64,000 nucleotides of DNA from Desmonostoc muscorum LEGE 12446 (GTDB taxonomy: Bacteria; Cyanobacteriota; Cyanobacteriia; Cyanobacteriales; Nostocaceae), in contig NZ_JADEXS020000001.1 of NCBI RefSeq assembly GCF_015207005.2, forward strand, positions 4,030,001-4,094,000. Direction: 5' to 3'. Under the pieces are notes generated by a model that made no database searches, was not told the origin of the DNA, and worked only from the letters and a program-made list of their open reading frames with translations. Shown here piece by piece: positions 1 to 9,250 of this stretch; position 1 is the first letter of the stretch; the number at the start of each line of letters is the position of its first letter. Position numbers and translations under genes: made by a program.

Positions 1-131
1 GTGATTTGAGCCAACAGTGGCTCAAAGTAAATGACTACTTTTCTGACCCCAGCCACCTCAACCGCTTTGGCGGCTACGAAGTCTCCAAGAAGTTAGCTAA
101 TGATCCAATGATTCCTTGGCCAGCTAAGTAG
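1..131 (+). CDS. C-terminal end of an SGNH/DUF1574-like protein (partial)
   Basis: The window opens inside a reading frame that runs to TAG at 129-131; about 42 C-terminal residues are visible. They contain DPSHLNRFGGYEVSKKLA, which resembles block V (Asp-x-x-His) of SGNH/GDSL-type hydrolases and of AlgJ/AlgX-like or DUF1574 proteins. The next gene on the same strand is an MBOAT acyltransferase. In alginate- and cell-wall-type O-acetylation systems an SGNH protein and an MBOAT protein work together, so a partner role is likely. Family assignment rests on this short tail and on context only. Confidence 0.55.
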   Translation, partial: DLSQQWLKVNDYFSDPSHLNRFGGYEVSKKLANDPMIPWPAK

Positions 132-291
132 GGAGATGAGGGAGATGAGGGAGATGGGGAGCAGGGGAGGCAGGGGAGGCAGGGGAGGCAGGGGAGGCAG
201 GGGAGGCAGAAGGAGAATATCCCCAATCCCCAGTATCCAATCCCCAGTCCCCAATCCCCAGTCCCCAATCCCCAATCCCCAATGACAAATG
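131..291. repeat. STRR cluster (GGGAGATGA, GGGGAGGCA and CCCCAGT/CCCCAAT units)
   Basis: Directly after the stop codon come three copies of a GGGAGATGA nonamer, then about five copies of a GGGGAGGCA nonamer, then alternating CCCCAGT/CCCCAAT heptamers up to about 285. These are short tandemly repeated sequences typical of heterocystous cyanobacteria. The cluster fills the gap between two same-strand genes. The short frames across it are repeat translations, not genes. Confidence 0.85.
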
Positions 292-313
292 ACAAATGAC
301 CAATGACTAAAAA

Positions 314-1813
314 ATGAACTTTATATCAATTTTCTATGGGCTTTTCTTGTTGAGTGTACTGGGAATTTACTGGTCTTTAGCACAACAAAAATTGCGATTG
401 TGGACACTGCTAATTGCGAGTTTAGTTTTCTATGGATCTTTGCATATCCAGTACATACCATTGCTATTAGCATTGACTTTTATTAATTTTCGCTTGGGAG
501 TAGAAATTGGTAAAAATACATCACTAGGAAAACATTCTCTTGACTGGCGAATTTCTAATGAAGAATGGCGATTTATCGAAAGTGACTGGAATCTCCGCCG
601 TCTAAAGCTTTTGTGGCTAGGTATAATTCTAAATGTTTTACTTTTATTAGGCTTTAAATATATTACGCCTTTATATACGTTTGTTTTTCACCTAGAAACA
701 AACTCACCAGAGAACTCTTTTAAATTGATTGCACCCTTGGGAATTTCATTTTTCACCTTTGAGTGTATTGCCTATTTAATAGATGTTTATCGTGGTGCCC
801 CTGCTACCGATCAATTTCTGAAATTTGCCTCGTACAAATTATTTTTTGTCAAACTCATTTCTGGACCAATTACGCGCTACCACAACTTAGCAAATCAATT
901 TAATACTCTACAATTACCTACTGCGAATAGAGTGGCAGAAGGATTGTGGTTAATTGCTAGGGGTGCAGTCAAAAAAGGTATTTTGGCAGATAATCTGGGA
1001 ATTTTTGTCGATTTATGTTTTGGCAATCTACAGCGGGCGGGTAGTACCGATCTTTGGCTAGCTACATTTGCCTACGGCTTGCAGTTATATCTAGATTTCA
1101 ACGGCTATGTAGACATTGCCCGTGGTAGCGCTTTACTTTTCGGTTTGATTCTACCTGAGAATTTTGATTTTCCCTATTTCAGCACCAGTATTGCAGATTT
1201 TTGGCGGCGCTGGCACATGACTCTGGGCGATTGGCTACGTAACTATATTTATTTTCCTTTAGGTGGCTCACGTCAGGGTTTGACTCGCACATGTGTGAAC
1301 TTATTTGTTGTGATGTTAATTGCTGGTATCTGGCATGGAGCTGCTTTAGGTTACGTACTCTGGGGCATACTTCACGGATTAGCATTGGTCGTTCATCGAC
1401 TAACAGATGTTATTAGCGATCGCTTTGAAAAGCTAGAACATTTCTGGCAAAATCCTCTGGGTATATTTATAGCTTGGTTGTTGACCCAACTGATGGTTTT
1501 TATGTCTTGGATTTGGTTCCGCCTACCTAACCTCCAAGACTCTTTTTTGGTAACTCGTCATCTTTGGGGTTATCCAGCCGATGCCCAGTTTGCCCAAAAA
1601 GTCTATGTGGAAGCTTTAAATATGAGCCAATACGAACTCGCTTGGGTGTTGACAACTTTAGCTATTCTCATGGCCATAATCTATGCCTTTAACCGGATGT
1701 TGAAGTTAGAGTTTAGCTGGCCTGTAAAGCTTGTTTTCGTGCCCTTATGCTTCTGGGCAGTTTGGTTATTAGCTCCTAAAGGTAGCTTGCCTTATATATA
1801 TTTTGATTTTTAA
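314..1813 (+). CDS. MBOAT family O-acyltransferase
   Basis: A 499-residue polytopic membrane protein with an MBOAT fold, expected to move acyl (often acetyl) groups across the membrane onto a polysaccharide or other extracytoplasmic acceptor. Visible signatures are the RRWHMTLGDWLRNYIYFPLGG block at about residues 293-313 and the IAGIWHGAALGYVLWG segment at about 335-350, which carries the family's catalytic His in a WHG context. An earlier block, KLISGPITRY, fits DltB/AlgI-type members. It sits 180 bp after an SGNH/DUF1574-like gene on the same strand, as in acetylation gene pairs. The ATG at 314 follows the repeat cluster without a strong ribosome binding site. The acceptor cannot be named from sequence. 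Confidence 0.88.
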   Translation: MNFISIFYGLFLLSVLGIYWSLAQQKLRLWTLLIASLVFYGSLHIQYIPLLLALTFINFRLGVEIGKNTSLGKHSLDWRISNEEWRFIESDWNLRRLKLLWLGIILNVLLLLGFKYITPLYTFVFHLETNSPENSFKLIAPLGISFFTFECIAYLIDVYRGAPATDQFLKFASYKLFFVKLISGPITRYHNLANQFNTLQLPTANRVAEGLWLIARGAVKKGILADNLGIFVDLCFGNLQRAGSTDLWLATFAYGLQLYLDFNGYVDIARGSALLFGLILPENFDFPYFSTSIADFWRRWHMTLGDWLRNYIYFPLGGSRQGLTRTCVNLFVVMLIAGIWHGAALGYVLWGILHGLALVVHRLTDVISDRFEKLEHFWQNPLGIFIAWLLTQLMVFMSWIWFRLPNLQDSFLVTRHLWGYPADAQFAQKVYVEALNMSQYELAWVLTTLAILMAIIYAFNRMLKLEFSWPVKLVFVPLCFWAVWLLAPKGSLPYIYFDF

Positions 1814-2378
1814 TCTACCGTTGATTAACTTTCTTGCTAGGCAAGCAACTGCGATTAATAACGATTTATTAAATATACGTTAGGATAGCACAAACTGTGC
1901 TATTTAACTTTCCAAAAATCTTTGCAACAGATAAATCTTTGTATGGGCGTACAGATGTACGCCCATACGTCTGTATCAGGTATTTCGTTAAATGGCATAA
2001 CCTACAAATTCTTCGTATTCCATCTAATTGGAAACCTCTACAAATTCTGGATTATGGACTCTTGCAACATGTTTTTTATTAGAGAGTTTTAAGTCTATTT
2101 GTAAACAAATGTAAAGCTATATAATTAGGCGATCAAGCCACTGAAATTCGTTTAGTGTTGAAATCCCTTAAAATCAGACAAATCAATGCTTTTGATGCTT
2201 TTTAGTACTGCTATAAAATGCGAACAAAAACTTTACAGTTACGTAAGTTTATTCAAGATAAATGTTACAGAGTATTAAGCTAAATATCCCATCAAAGTAA
2301 ATTCATGTAGACTTAATTTCAACAGGCAAAAAAAGTTTGTCTGTCACATATTTAACAAAAAACAGCACTCATAAAACA
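1814..2378. other. Intergenic region upstream of psbA, with hairpin
   Basis: No convincing gene is present. A 61-codon frame at 1897-2082 is mostly the translation of an inverted repeat and is not called. The segment immediately before psbA (about 2180-2378) is AT-rich and should hold the light-regulated promoter and 5' leader. One possible -10 element, TATAAA, lies at 2214-2219, but no -35/-10 pair is clear enough to call. Confidence 0.6.
1941..1968. repeat. Perfect 12-bp inverted repeat (GTATGGGCGTAC-AGAT-GTACGCCCATAC)
   Basis: Two perfectly complementary 12-base arms surround a 4-base loop. There is no T-run after it, so it is not an obvious terminator for the MBOAT gene. Its style (GGGCG..CGCCC with a CAGATG-like centre) matches other short dispersed palindromes in this window, at 26577 and 42527. 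Confidence 0.8.
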
Positions 2379-3461
2379 ATGACCACAACCTTACAACGGC
2401 GCTCCAACGCTAACGTATGGGATCGGTTCTGCGAGTGGATCACCAGCACTGACAACCGCATTTATGTTGGTTGGTTTGGTGTATTGATGATTCCTACCCT
2501 GCTAGCCGCTACCGTCTGCTTCACAATCGCTTTCATCGCTGCTCCTCCAGTAGACATCGATGGAATCCGCGAACCAGTTGCAGGTTCTTTGATCTACGGA
2601 AACAACATCATCTCTGGTGCAGTTGTTCCTTCTTCAAACGCGATCGGTTTGCACTTCTACCCCATCTGGGAAGCTGCTTCCTTAGATGAGTGGTTGTACA
2701 ACGGTGGTCCTTACCAGTTGGTAGTTTTCCACTTCTTGCTCGGTTGCGCTTGCTACCTCGGCCGTCAGTGGGAACTTTCCTACCGCTTAGGTATGCGTCC
2801 TTGGATCTGCGTAGCTTACAGCGCACCTTTGGCTTCTGCTACCGCAGTATTCTTGATCTACCCAATCGGTCAAGGTTCATTCTCTGATGGTATGCCTTTG
2901 GGTATCTCTGGAACCTTCAACTTCATGATTGTGTTCCAAGCAGAACACAACATTCTGATGCACCCCTTCCACATGTTAGGTGTGGCTGGTGTATTCGGCG
3001 GTTCCTTGTTCTCCGCAATGCACGGTTCTCTAGTAACCTCTTCTTTGGTTCGTGAGACCACCGAAACCGAATCTCAAAACTACGGTTACAAGTTCGGTCA
3101 AGAAGAAGAAACCTACAACATCGTTGCAGCCCACGGCTACTTCGGTCGCTTGATCTTCCAATACGCTTCTTTCAACAACAGCCGTTCCTTGCACTTCTTC
3201 CTAGCTGCATGGCCTGTTGTCGGTATCTGGTTCACCGCTTTGGGTGTCAGCACAATGGCTTTCAACCTGAACGGTTTCAACTTCAACCAATCCATCATTG
3301 ACTCTCAAGGTCGCGTCATCAGCACTTGGGCAGACGTAATCAACCGCGCTAACCTGGGTATGGAAGTAATGCACGAGCGTAACGCTCACAACTTCCCCCT
3401 AGATTTGGCTGCTAGTGAAGTTGCTCCTGTAGCTTTGACTGCTCCTGCTATCAACGGCTAA
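2379..3461 (+). CDS. psbA: Photosystem II reaction centre protein D1
   Basis: A 360-residue D1 protein, core subunit of photosystem II in the thylakoid membrane, carrying P680, pheophytin, QB and most ligands of the Mn4CaO5 cluster. All key residues are present: Tyr161 (TyrZ), Asp170, Glu189, His190, His198, His215, Ser264, His272, His332, Glu333, His337, Asp342 and Ala344. A 16-residue C-terminal extension after Ala344 is normally removed by CtpA. Residue 130 is Gln, the feature of standard (D1:1-like) rather than high-light D1 forms. The frame is open from 2337, but MTTTLQRR at 2379 is the conserved start and gives the exact family length. A terminator follows at 3485. Cyanobacteria usually have several psbA copies; this is one of them. 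Confidence 0.98.
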   Translation: MTTTLQRRSNANVWDRFCEWITSTDNRIYVGWFGVLMIPTLLAATVCFTIAFIAAPPVDIDGIREPVAGSLIYGNNIISGAVVPSSNAIGLHFYPIWEAASLDEWLYNGGPYQLVVFHFLLGCACYLGRQWELSYRLGMRPWICVAYSAPLASATAVFLIYPIGQGSFSDGMPLGISGTFNFMIVFQAEHNILMHPFHMLGVAGVFGGSLFSAMHGSLVTSSLVRETTETESQNYGYKFGQEEETYNIVAAHGYFGRLIFQYASFNNSRSLHFFLAAWPVVGIWFTALGVSTMAFNLNGFNFNQSIIDSQGRVISTWADVINRANLGMEVMHERNAHNFPLDLAASEVAPVALTAPAING

Positions 3462-3484
3462 TACTTCGGTAATAGCTGAATAAG

Positions 3485-3514
3485 AAGCGCCCTCTGAAAA
3501 GGGGGCGCTTTTTT
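3485..3514 (+). terminator. Rho-independent terminator of psbA
   Basis: AAGCGCCCTC and GGGGGCGCTT form a stem with one mismatch around a TGAAAA loop, followed by a run of six T residues. It starts 23 bases after the psbA stop codon. Confidence 0.9.
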
Positions 3515-3618
3515 AATGAAATTGTGATGTTAAAAACAAAAATTCAGAATTCTGAATGGGAAAAAACCGCTGCGCTAATTAGAATCAATTAGTGGGGGAT
3601 TTGGATAAAAGTTACTGT

Positions 3619-4599
3619 ATGCTAATTCTTCTCACCTTTTCTCAGAATCAGCTAGATTTATTCTCTAATAGAGATGTTGATACGGTACTACAAAGAATTG
3701 ATAGTTCTCAGAATATTTGGTTGCGCTGTGTTAATTTTCGCGATCGCGCTGGAACTGGTAGAATTCTCAATCACTTTCAACTCAATCCATCTCGTGTGAA
3801 CATGGTTTTCAACCATACCCCTACAGGAATGGATGAAGAGACAGAAGATTGTTTATTTGACAATTATGAAATTTTAACTCATCAACTAAAAAATCGGGAA
3901 TTTGAGGTAGCGCGTGGTAGTATTTTGCTGGGAAGCAATTTTATCATCACATTTGAAATCACTGAAGTCAAAATATTTACTGTACTAACTAACAATCTTC
4001 AAAAGCGAAATATAGACCTGCAAAAGTCAGGAATTGACTATCTTTTCTATCTAATTTTTAAAGATATTTTAAATAATTACCACACTGTCTTTGAATACAT
4101 TTCTAGAGAACTTGATGATTTAGAGGATGAAGTTTTAGGAAATTTTGGTAATGAATCAACGTACCATAAAATTGCTAGCATGAGGCAATCTACTCGTTTT
4201 GGGCGTCGTAATTTTCAAAGTATTAAGTCACTTTTAATCATGATGGATTACGAAGATTTACAATGGATTTCCCCGCCAGTGAAGACATTATTCAATCAAG
4301 AATTTGTGCATCATATCGATAATCTCTGGCAAGAGTACCAAAGTCTGAGAGTCTGGATGTCAGAATTAATGGAAATTCAACGTGATAATATTGCCAGCGA
4401 AACTAGCGACAGAATTAATCGCTTAACTATGCTATCGGCGGTATTCTTGCCAATCACTTTCATTGCTGGTGTTTATGGGATGAACTTCAAGTACATGCCA
4501 GAATTAGAGCAACCTTGGGGTTATCCTGCTGCGATCGCCGTTATGGCTTTAATTGTGATTGGTAGTATTGTCTATGCTAAAAAACAACGTTGGTTGTAG
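3619..4599 (+). CDS. corA: CorA family Mg2+/Co2+ transporter
   Basis: A CorA-type divalent cation channel of about 326 residues. The N-terminal two thirds are the cytoplasmic domain. Two C-terminal membrane segments flank the signature YGMNF (GMN selectivity loop), which is followed by KYMPELEQPWGYPAAIAVMA, a second helix and a basic tail (KKQRWL). The family forms homopentamers that import Mg2+. The start is uncertain: the frame is open from a GTG at 3592, but the ATG at 3619 begins a sensible protein (MLILLTFSQNQ) and neither has a good ribosome binding site. It converges on ureC with only a repeat-rich gap between them. The substrate could also be Co2+ or Ni2+. Confidence 0.88.
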   Translation: MLILLTFSQNQLDLFSNRDVDTVLQRIDSSQNIWLRCVNFRDRAGTGRILNHFQLNPSRVNMVFNHTPTGMDEETEDCLFDNYEILTHQLKNREFEVARGSILLGSNFIITFEITEVKIFTVLTNNLQKRNIDLQKSGIDYLFYLIFKDILNNYHTVFEYISRELDDLEDEVLGNFGNESTYHKIASMRQSTRFGRRNFQSIKSLLIMMDYEDLQWISPPVKTLFNQEFVHHIDNLWQEYQSLRVWMSELMEIQRDNIASETSDRINRLTMLSAVFLPITFIAGVYGMNFKYMPELEQPWGYPAAIAVMALIVIGSIVYAKKQRWL

Positions 4600-4604
4600 A
4601 ATTT

Positions 4605-4631
4605 GTAATTCGTAATTCGTAATTCGTAATT
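4605..4631. repeat. Heptamer repeat (GTAATTC)n
   Basis: About four tandem copies of GTAATTC lie in the gap between the convergent corA and ureC genes. It is one of the STRR classes known from Nostocales. Confidence 0.8.
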
Positions 4632-4668
4632 AAACCTATAGTGCTTTGATTAGATTGTTCGGTATGAA

Positions 4669-6384
4669 TTAAAACAAAAAGTATCTCTGAGTCATTGGTA
4701 AAACTGTTGCAGGTTCGCAAATCAACAACTCACCATCAGCCCTGACTTCGTAGGTTTCTGGATCAACTTCAATTTGGGGTAGTGCATCATTCAGCTTCAT
4801 ATCCTGCTTAGTCAATTGGCGTGTTCTGGAAACTGCAACTGCTGTTTTTCGTAAACCTAGCTGGGTAGGAATTTCCCTTTCTAAAGCCGCCTGGGAAACA
4901 AAAGTTAATGATGTGGCGTTCTTAGCACCAGCAAAACTACCAAACATCGGCCGCATATGCACTGGTTGGGGTGTGGGAATACTGGCGTTAGCATCGCCCA
5001 TTTGCGACCAGGCAATCATTCCGCCTTTGATTACTATTTCTGGCTTGACGCCGAAAAATGCGGGACGCCATAGGCACAAATCTGCTAATTTTCCCTCTTC
5101 CACTGAACCCACATATTCAGCAATTCCGTGAGCGATCGCCGGATTAATAGTATACTTAGCAACATATCTTTTTGCACGATAATTATCTGCTTGTTGCTCA
5201 GTTCCTTGTGGGTTAAGAGTTCCTCGTTGTACCTTCATTTTGTGAGATGTTTGCCAAGTGCGAATTATCACTTCGCCTACCCTTCCCATTGCTTGAGAAT
5301 CAGAAGAAATCATACTAAATGCGCCTAAATCGTGCAAAATGTCTTCAGCGGCAATGGTTTCTCGGCGGATGCGGGACTCAGCAAAGGCGACATCTTCGGC
5401 GATCGCCGGATCGAGGTGATGACATACCATCAACATATCTAGGTGTTCATCTAAGGTGTTGAGGGTGTAAGGACGTGTGGGGTTGGTAGAAGATGGTAAG
5501 ACGTTGGCTTGGCTGCAAACTTTGATGATATCTGGTGCGTGTCCCCCGCCTGCGCCTTCGGTGTGGTAAGTGTGGATCACACGATTTTTAAAAGCGGCGA
5601 TGGTATCTTCTACAAATCCGGCTTCATTCAGAGTATCAGTATGGATAGCTACTTGGACATCATATTCATCGGCAACGCTGAGGCAAGTATCAATTGCTGC
5701 GGGGGTAGTTCCCCAGTCTTCATGTAGCTTTAACCCCATTGCGCCAGCAGCTAGTTGTTCTACAAGTCCTTGGGGTTGACTGGCGTTACCTTTACCCAAA
5801 AATCCTAAATTGACAGGAAAAGCCTCAGCGGCTTGCAGCATCCGATAAATATTCCAAGGGCCTGGGGTGCAGGTAGTGGCATTTGTACCCGTAGCCGGCC
5901 CAGTACCGCCGCCAATCATGGTGGTGATACCAGAAGCGATCGCCACTTCAATTTGTTGGGGACAAATAAAATGAATATGGGCATCAATACCACCAGCAGT
6001 GAGAATCATTCCTTCTCCTGCTAAAGCTTCAGTTCCCGGCCCAATAATAATATCTACATTATTTTGAATATAAGGATTTCCAGCTTTACCAATTTTAAAA
6101 ATTTTGCCATCTTTAATCCCGATATCTGCTTTGACAATACCCCACCAATCGAGGATTAAAGCATTAGTAATTACTAAATCCACAGCGCCATCGGCATTAG
6201 AAATGGGAGATTGTCCCATTCCATCTCGAATAACTTTACCGCCGCCGAATTTCACTTCATCGCCGTAGGTAGTCAAATCTTGTTCAACTTCAATAAATAA
6301 TTCTGTGTCAGCAAGTCGGATGCGATCGCCTACTGTGGGGCCATAGGTTTCGGCGTAAGCGCGGCGGGACATTTTGTAAGGCAT
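4669..6384 (-). CDS. ureC: Urease alpha subunit
   Basis: The catalytic subunit of nickel urease (urea to ammonia and carbamate), 571 residues, normal for the family. Nickel and active-site residues are all in place: His136/His138 (AHIHF), carbamylated Lys219 (GLKLHEDWG), His248, His274 ([12 protein letters not shown]), the flap Cys321-His322-His323 (MVCHHLDP) and Asp362 (ISSDSQ). The start [21 protein letters not shown] is conventional; MSRRAY four codons later is possible. A TCCT-rich stretch just upstream (AGGAG on the coding strand) gives a good ribosome binding site. ureA and ureB, which commonly precede ureC, are absent here: the next same-strand gene upstream is an asparaginase more than 270 bp away. 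The other subunits and the UreD-G maturation proteins must be encoded elsewhere. Confidence 0.97.
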   Translation of the reverse strand: MPYKMSRRAYAETYGPTVGDRIRLADTELFIEVEQDLTTYGDEVKFGGGKVIRDGMGQSPISNADGAVDLVITNALILDWWGIVKADIGIKDGKIFKIGKAGNPYIQNNVDIIIGPGTEALAGEGMILTAGGIDAHIHFICPQQIEVAIASGITTMIGGGTGPATGTNATTCTPGPWNIYRMLQAAEAFPVNLGFLGKGNASQPQGLVEQLAAGAMGLKLHEDWGTTPAAIDTCLSVADEYDVQVAIHTDTLNEAGFVEDTIAAFKNRVIHTYHTEGAGGGHAPDIIKVCSQANVLPSSTNPTRPYTLNTLDEHLDMLMVCHHLDPAIAEDVAFAESRIRRETIAAEDILHDLGAFSMISSDSQAMGRVGEVIIRTWQTSHKMKVQRGTLNPQGTEQQADNYRAKRYVAKYTINPAIAHGIAEYVGSVEEGKLADLCLWRPAFFGVKPEIVIKGGMIAWSQMGDANASIPTPQPVHMRPMFGSFAGAKNATSLTFVSQAALEREIPTQLGLRKTAVAVSRTRQLTKQDMKLNDALPQIEVDPETYEVRADGELLICEPATVLPMTQRYFLF

Positions 6385-6413
6385 AATGCACTCCTAAGGA
6401 AAAGTATGATTAA

Positions 6414-6737
6414 GTGAGTCTTATAGCTGATATTTTTCCTGATACTTGCTATGTCTTTGAGGTAAACAAAATAAACAAGCGCCGCAAATCTGGTGGTGTG
6501 TACTTGAATCGGGCAGAATTAAGGGATATTCTGCAACAAGGATATCAAGTCGCCCTCAAAATAGCGGCGCTACAAGCTTTGGAAGGGCGTTATGAAGCCC
6601 AAGAATTAGCCGCAATGGGATCAGCAAAAAACTTTAGCCGAGGCGCCCAGACTAATTCAGCAATAGCCTATCAGTTCGTTGTCAGTCCATTCCAAGGTGT
6701 CACCAATTTTTTCGCCGTCGTGGTAGGCGGCGAGTAA
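6414..6737 (+). CDS. Small hypothetical protein or gene remnant
   Basis: A 107-codon frame starting with GTG, divergent from ureC and overlapping the 3' end of the asparaginase gene by about 80 bases. The first two thirds (RRKSGGVYLNRAELRDILQQ... ALEGRYEAQELAAMG) read like a real soluble helical protein with ordinary codon use. The last quarter lies antisense to the asparaginase C-terminus and looks accidental, as if the original stop has been lost. I do not recognise a family. It may be a small conserved cyanobacterial protein or a decayed gene. Confidence 0.4.
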   Translation: MSLIADIFPDTCYVFEVNKINKRRKSGGVYLNRAELRDILQQGYQVALKIAALQALEGRYEAQELAAMGSAKNFSRGAQTNSAIAYQFVVSPFQGVTNFFAVVVGGE

Positions 6738-7610
6738 GATTTCGCAAGTTTTACCCCAAGCGATCGCCCCATTAGCATCTAAAGCGATCGCCCCTAAATC
6801 CCGTTTATTCTGGTGCGCTTCTCCAAAGGATCGTTGCATAGCATCCTTGAGAGGCATCCCGTCTGTGACACGTACCACAATCCTGGCTGCTAAACACTCA
6901 TCAATAATATCTTCCCCAATGCCAGTACAACTAACTCCAGCATTATTAGTAGCATAATTCCCTGCTGGCATAGCAGAATCACTCACTCGACCAATGCGTT
7001 CAAAGCCCTTTCCACCAGTGGAAGTACCAGCGCTCAGCCGACCATAGGCATCTAAAGCTACCACGCCGATGGTACCACGTCCAGCATTACTAGTTTCTAG
7101 CAGTTCGGGTTCTGCTACTACGTTTGCCATTGTGCTTTTAAAATTATCCTGGCGTTCTTGTATCCATTCATGCAAGCGCAAATCAGTTAAAGCGTTGTAG
7201 CTGGGAATTTGCATTTCCCGCGCCAACTCAGCCGATCCGAAATCTGATAGGACTCGATCTGGGGAGTTTTGTAAAAATTCTGCCAAGTCAATGGGATTTT
7301 TTACCCGTGAAATATTAATTACACCACTAAATCGCCTTAATGCGCCATCCATCAAAGAAGCACTCATGCGGATTTGCCCATCAGATTGTAATACAGAGCC
7401 GGTACCAGCATTAAAGCGGGGGTCATCTTCGAGCATTTGGCAACCCTGCACCACCGCTTCAGAAGCAGTTGCTCCGGCTAATAGCAAAGAATAAACTTGT
7501 TCTATTACTATATGGAGCGATCGACGCACCGCTTCCAATCCTCCTTTACCGTGGAGAGAACTACCAGCCCCGCCATGAATAATTAATTTAGGTTGCACCT
7601 GTGACTTCAT
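6657..7610 (-). CDS. iaaA: Isoaspartyl peptidase / plant-type L-asparaginase
   Basis: An Ntn-hydrolase of 317 residues that hydrolyses L-asparagine and beta-aspartyl dipeptides. It is made as a precursor that self-cleaves before Thr180 in GRGTIGVVALD; the new N-terminal Thr is the nucleophile. Substrate-binding blocks GGKGFERIGRVSDS and NYATNNAGVSCTGIGE follow in the beta subunit, and the alpha subunit carries IIHGGAGS and FNAGTGSVL. Length and motif order are standard. It lies upstream of ureC on the same strand; both release ammonia from organic nitrogen, but the gap and intervening opposite-strand frame argue against a tight operon. The nearby gene start is followed upstream by an STRR cluster. 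Confidence 0.93.
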   Translation of the reverse strand: MKSQVQPKLIIHGGAGSSLHGKGGLEAVRRSLHIVIEQVYSLLLAGATASEAVVQGCQMLEDDPRFNAGTGSVLQSDGQIRMSASLMDGALRRFSGVINISRVKNPIDLAEFLQNSPDRVLSDFGSAELAREMQIPSYNALTDLRLHEWIQERQDNFKSTMANVVAEPELLETSNAGRGTIGVVALDAYGRLSAGTSTGGKGFERIGRVSDSAMPAGNYATNNAGVSCTGIGEDIIDECLAARIVVRVTDGMPLKDAMQRSFGEAHQNKRDLGAIALDANGAIAWGKTCEILLAAYHDGEKIGDTLEWTDNELIGYC

Positions 7611-7656
7611 TAATTCTTTGCCCTATTTGCGTCTGTTTTGCAGTTGATTTCGCTAG

Positions 7657-7812
7657 AGATTGGGGATTGGGGATTGGGGAGTAGGGAGTGGGGATTGGGG
7701 ACTGGGGACTGGGGACTGGGGACTGGGGATATTCTCCCTCTGCTTCCCCTGCCTCCCCTGCCTCCCCTGCCTCCCCTGCTCCCTCATCTCCCTCACCACT
7801 CCCCACTCCCTA
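7657..7812. repeat. STRR cluster (GGGGATT/GGGGACT and CCCCTGCCT units)
   Basis: Runs of GGGGATT and GGGGACT heptamers (about 7657-7730) are followed by CCCCTGCCT nonamers and CCCCACTCCCTACT units to about 7812. The cluster lies between the asparaginase gene and the DUF2256 gene. Its last bases supply the stop codon of the latter. Confidence 0.85.
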
Positions 7813-7980
7813 CTCCCCACTCAATCCTTTATTCCCTTCAGAACGGCGACGACGACAACGTTCTGAGCAGTATTTCACATCGTCCCAGCAATCTTGCCAC
7901 TTTTTACGCCATGTGAAAGGACGTTGACATACCGGACAGATTTTTGTAGGTAGGTCAGATTTAGAACGAATACGTCCCAT
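7810..7980 (-). CDS. DUF2256 family small zinc-ribbon-like protein
   Basis: A 56-residue protein: MGRIRSKSDLPTKICPVC, then QRPFTWRKKWQDCWDDVKYC, then SERCRRRRS and a short tail. The two Cys pairs (CPVC and CxxxxC in KYCSERC), the conserved WRKKW and the Arg-rich end match the DUF2256 family of cryptic Cys-rich mini-proteins. The function is unknown; a metal-binding or nucleic-acid-binding role is an inference from Cys and Arg content. The last six residues (NKGLSGE region) and the TAG stop fall at the border of the adjacent repeat cluster, so the C-terminal tail seems repeat-derived. Confidence 0.82.
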   Translation of the reverse strand: MGRIRSKSDLPTKICPVCQRPFTWRKKWQDCWDDVKYCSERCRRRRSEGNKGLSGE

Positions 7981-8171
7981 ATAAATACTGTGTGGATGAG
8001 AGTTTGATTTCTGATGGAGATGGAAAATAATTATAACCAGTTTCCTACGAAGGGGGGATACTTTGGGTAAATAAATGTGTTGTCAATCTTTCGTGAGACT
8101 TATTTTTAAATTTTCAGAGAATCAGAAGAAAGCGATCGCTCCCTTCTATTCCAACCTCTGTACAAACTAGT

Positions 8172-8296
8172 TCAGGAAGGCTTCGACACCCTTTGAACTA
8201 ACTTAATAGCCCGATTTCGCTCCTCAATTAAGTGGTTGATTTCTAAGGCAAATTTAGCATTGTGTTCTGCTAGGTGAATGATTTCTTGAGTGGGAA
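8172..8296 (-). pseudogene. Out-of-frame remnant downstream of the truncated receptor
   Basis: After the receptor frame stops at 8297, another minus-strand frame is open down to a TGA at 8172-8174 and would read AIVIPTQEIIHLAEHNAKFALEINHLIEERNRAIKLVQRVSKPS. It is helical and charged, and looks like the tail of a larger signalling protein. It is probably what is left after a deletion that joined the receptor N-terminus to another end. There is no ATG; a GTG near its start is possible, so a tiny stand-alone gene cannot be excluded. Confidence 0.4.
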
Positions 8297-9250
8297 TCAC
8301 GATCGCATTTGATAATCTGAGCCGACCAAATAAGCTTCCCCGGACTTTCCTAAACCCTGATTCAGCCAGTTTTGGTTACTGGTCATAATCCGGTTAATTT
8401 CGGTAACAGATAGTTGCACTGCTAAAATTCCCACCAGCTTAGGACCGTCATAAATAGGGCCAGCGATAAACGCCATTTGGGAACCATAAACTGGTCGATA
8501 AGCTTCAAAATCACTGATTTGAATTGCCCCAGGATCGAAGCTTTGACGTACACTTGCCACTAACTTAGCTAGGTGACTGGTGCGGTAGGGGCCAGTATTG
8601 AGACTAGTACCGTAGTCCGGTTCTTTGCGGATTGAATAGATGATATTGCCTGTATTCTGATCGATTAGTAATAAATTGTCATAGCCAATGCTCTGAACTA
8701 AATTTTGAAATAAAGGTTGATATTGAGCATGAAACCGACTGTATGCACTACCATCACCAGCATCTACAAGTTTAGCTTTTTGTTCCAAAGGATAGACATT
8801 ACCAGCAATGTAGTAATGTTGGAGATATTTAGCAGCTTGGCTTACAGGACTATAGTTCTTAAAACGGAGTTCTCCAGGAACTTTGTCAGAGATATTGGGA
8901 AAAAATTTCTTTTCATAATAATTTTGCAAAGACTTTTCCCACTCTGGCGGAATTGATTTCTGATTCAATTCTTGAAATCCTTGATGGAAATCTACCATCG
9001 CTGCAACAACCATCCGGTCTTCAGAGAGGGTTTTAATGTGGTTGCGTAGAGTTTGCAAGTAAGTTTTGATTTCGTCGGACTTAGCAGCGCGAACACTTGT
9101 AAGTTGGTTAGAAACAGACTCAGTTAGCGATCGCTTACCCATTTGCCACCCTAGATAGGCAATAACTAAAATTGAACTAATGCTGGCGAACAGGACTAAA
9201 ATAACAAGTTTGGATTTGATGGTTAACCGATTAAAGATGGGTAGCTGCAT
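8297..9250 (-). pseudogene. dCache-type sensor protein truncated before its output domain
   Basis: The 317-residue frame begins with a cytoplasmic stub and a membrane helix (LVILVLFASISSILVIAYLGW, about residues 14-35). A long extracytoplasmic region follows, with the dCache features SLIDQNTGNIIYSIRKEPDYGTSL, FIAGPIYDGPKLVGILAVQLS and a final GKSGEAYLVGSDYQMRS. In intact relatives the last motif is followed by more Cache domain, a second membrane helix, HAMP and an output domain (methyl-accepting, cyclase or kinase). Here the frame stops immediately with TGA, so no second helix or output remains. It is most likely a broken gene. The start at MQLPIF is supported by a membrane-anchored layout. 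Confidence 0.7.

Noticed and set aside
131..291. CRISPR array suggested by regular short repeats
   Set aside because: Units are 7-9 bases in direct tandem without spacers; they are STRRs. No CRISPR array was seen in the window.
1897..2082. 61-codon frame before psbA
   Set aside because: Largely the translation of the 12-bp inverted repeat; no family resemblance and no ribosome binding site.
7638..7927. Several 68-92-codon frames rich in Gly/Trp/Pro/Leu across STRR clusters (also at 74-295, 15502-15754, 45443-45743)
   Set aside because: They are translations of tandem repeats in different frames and carry no conserved domain.
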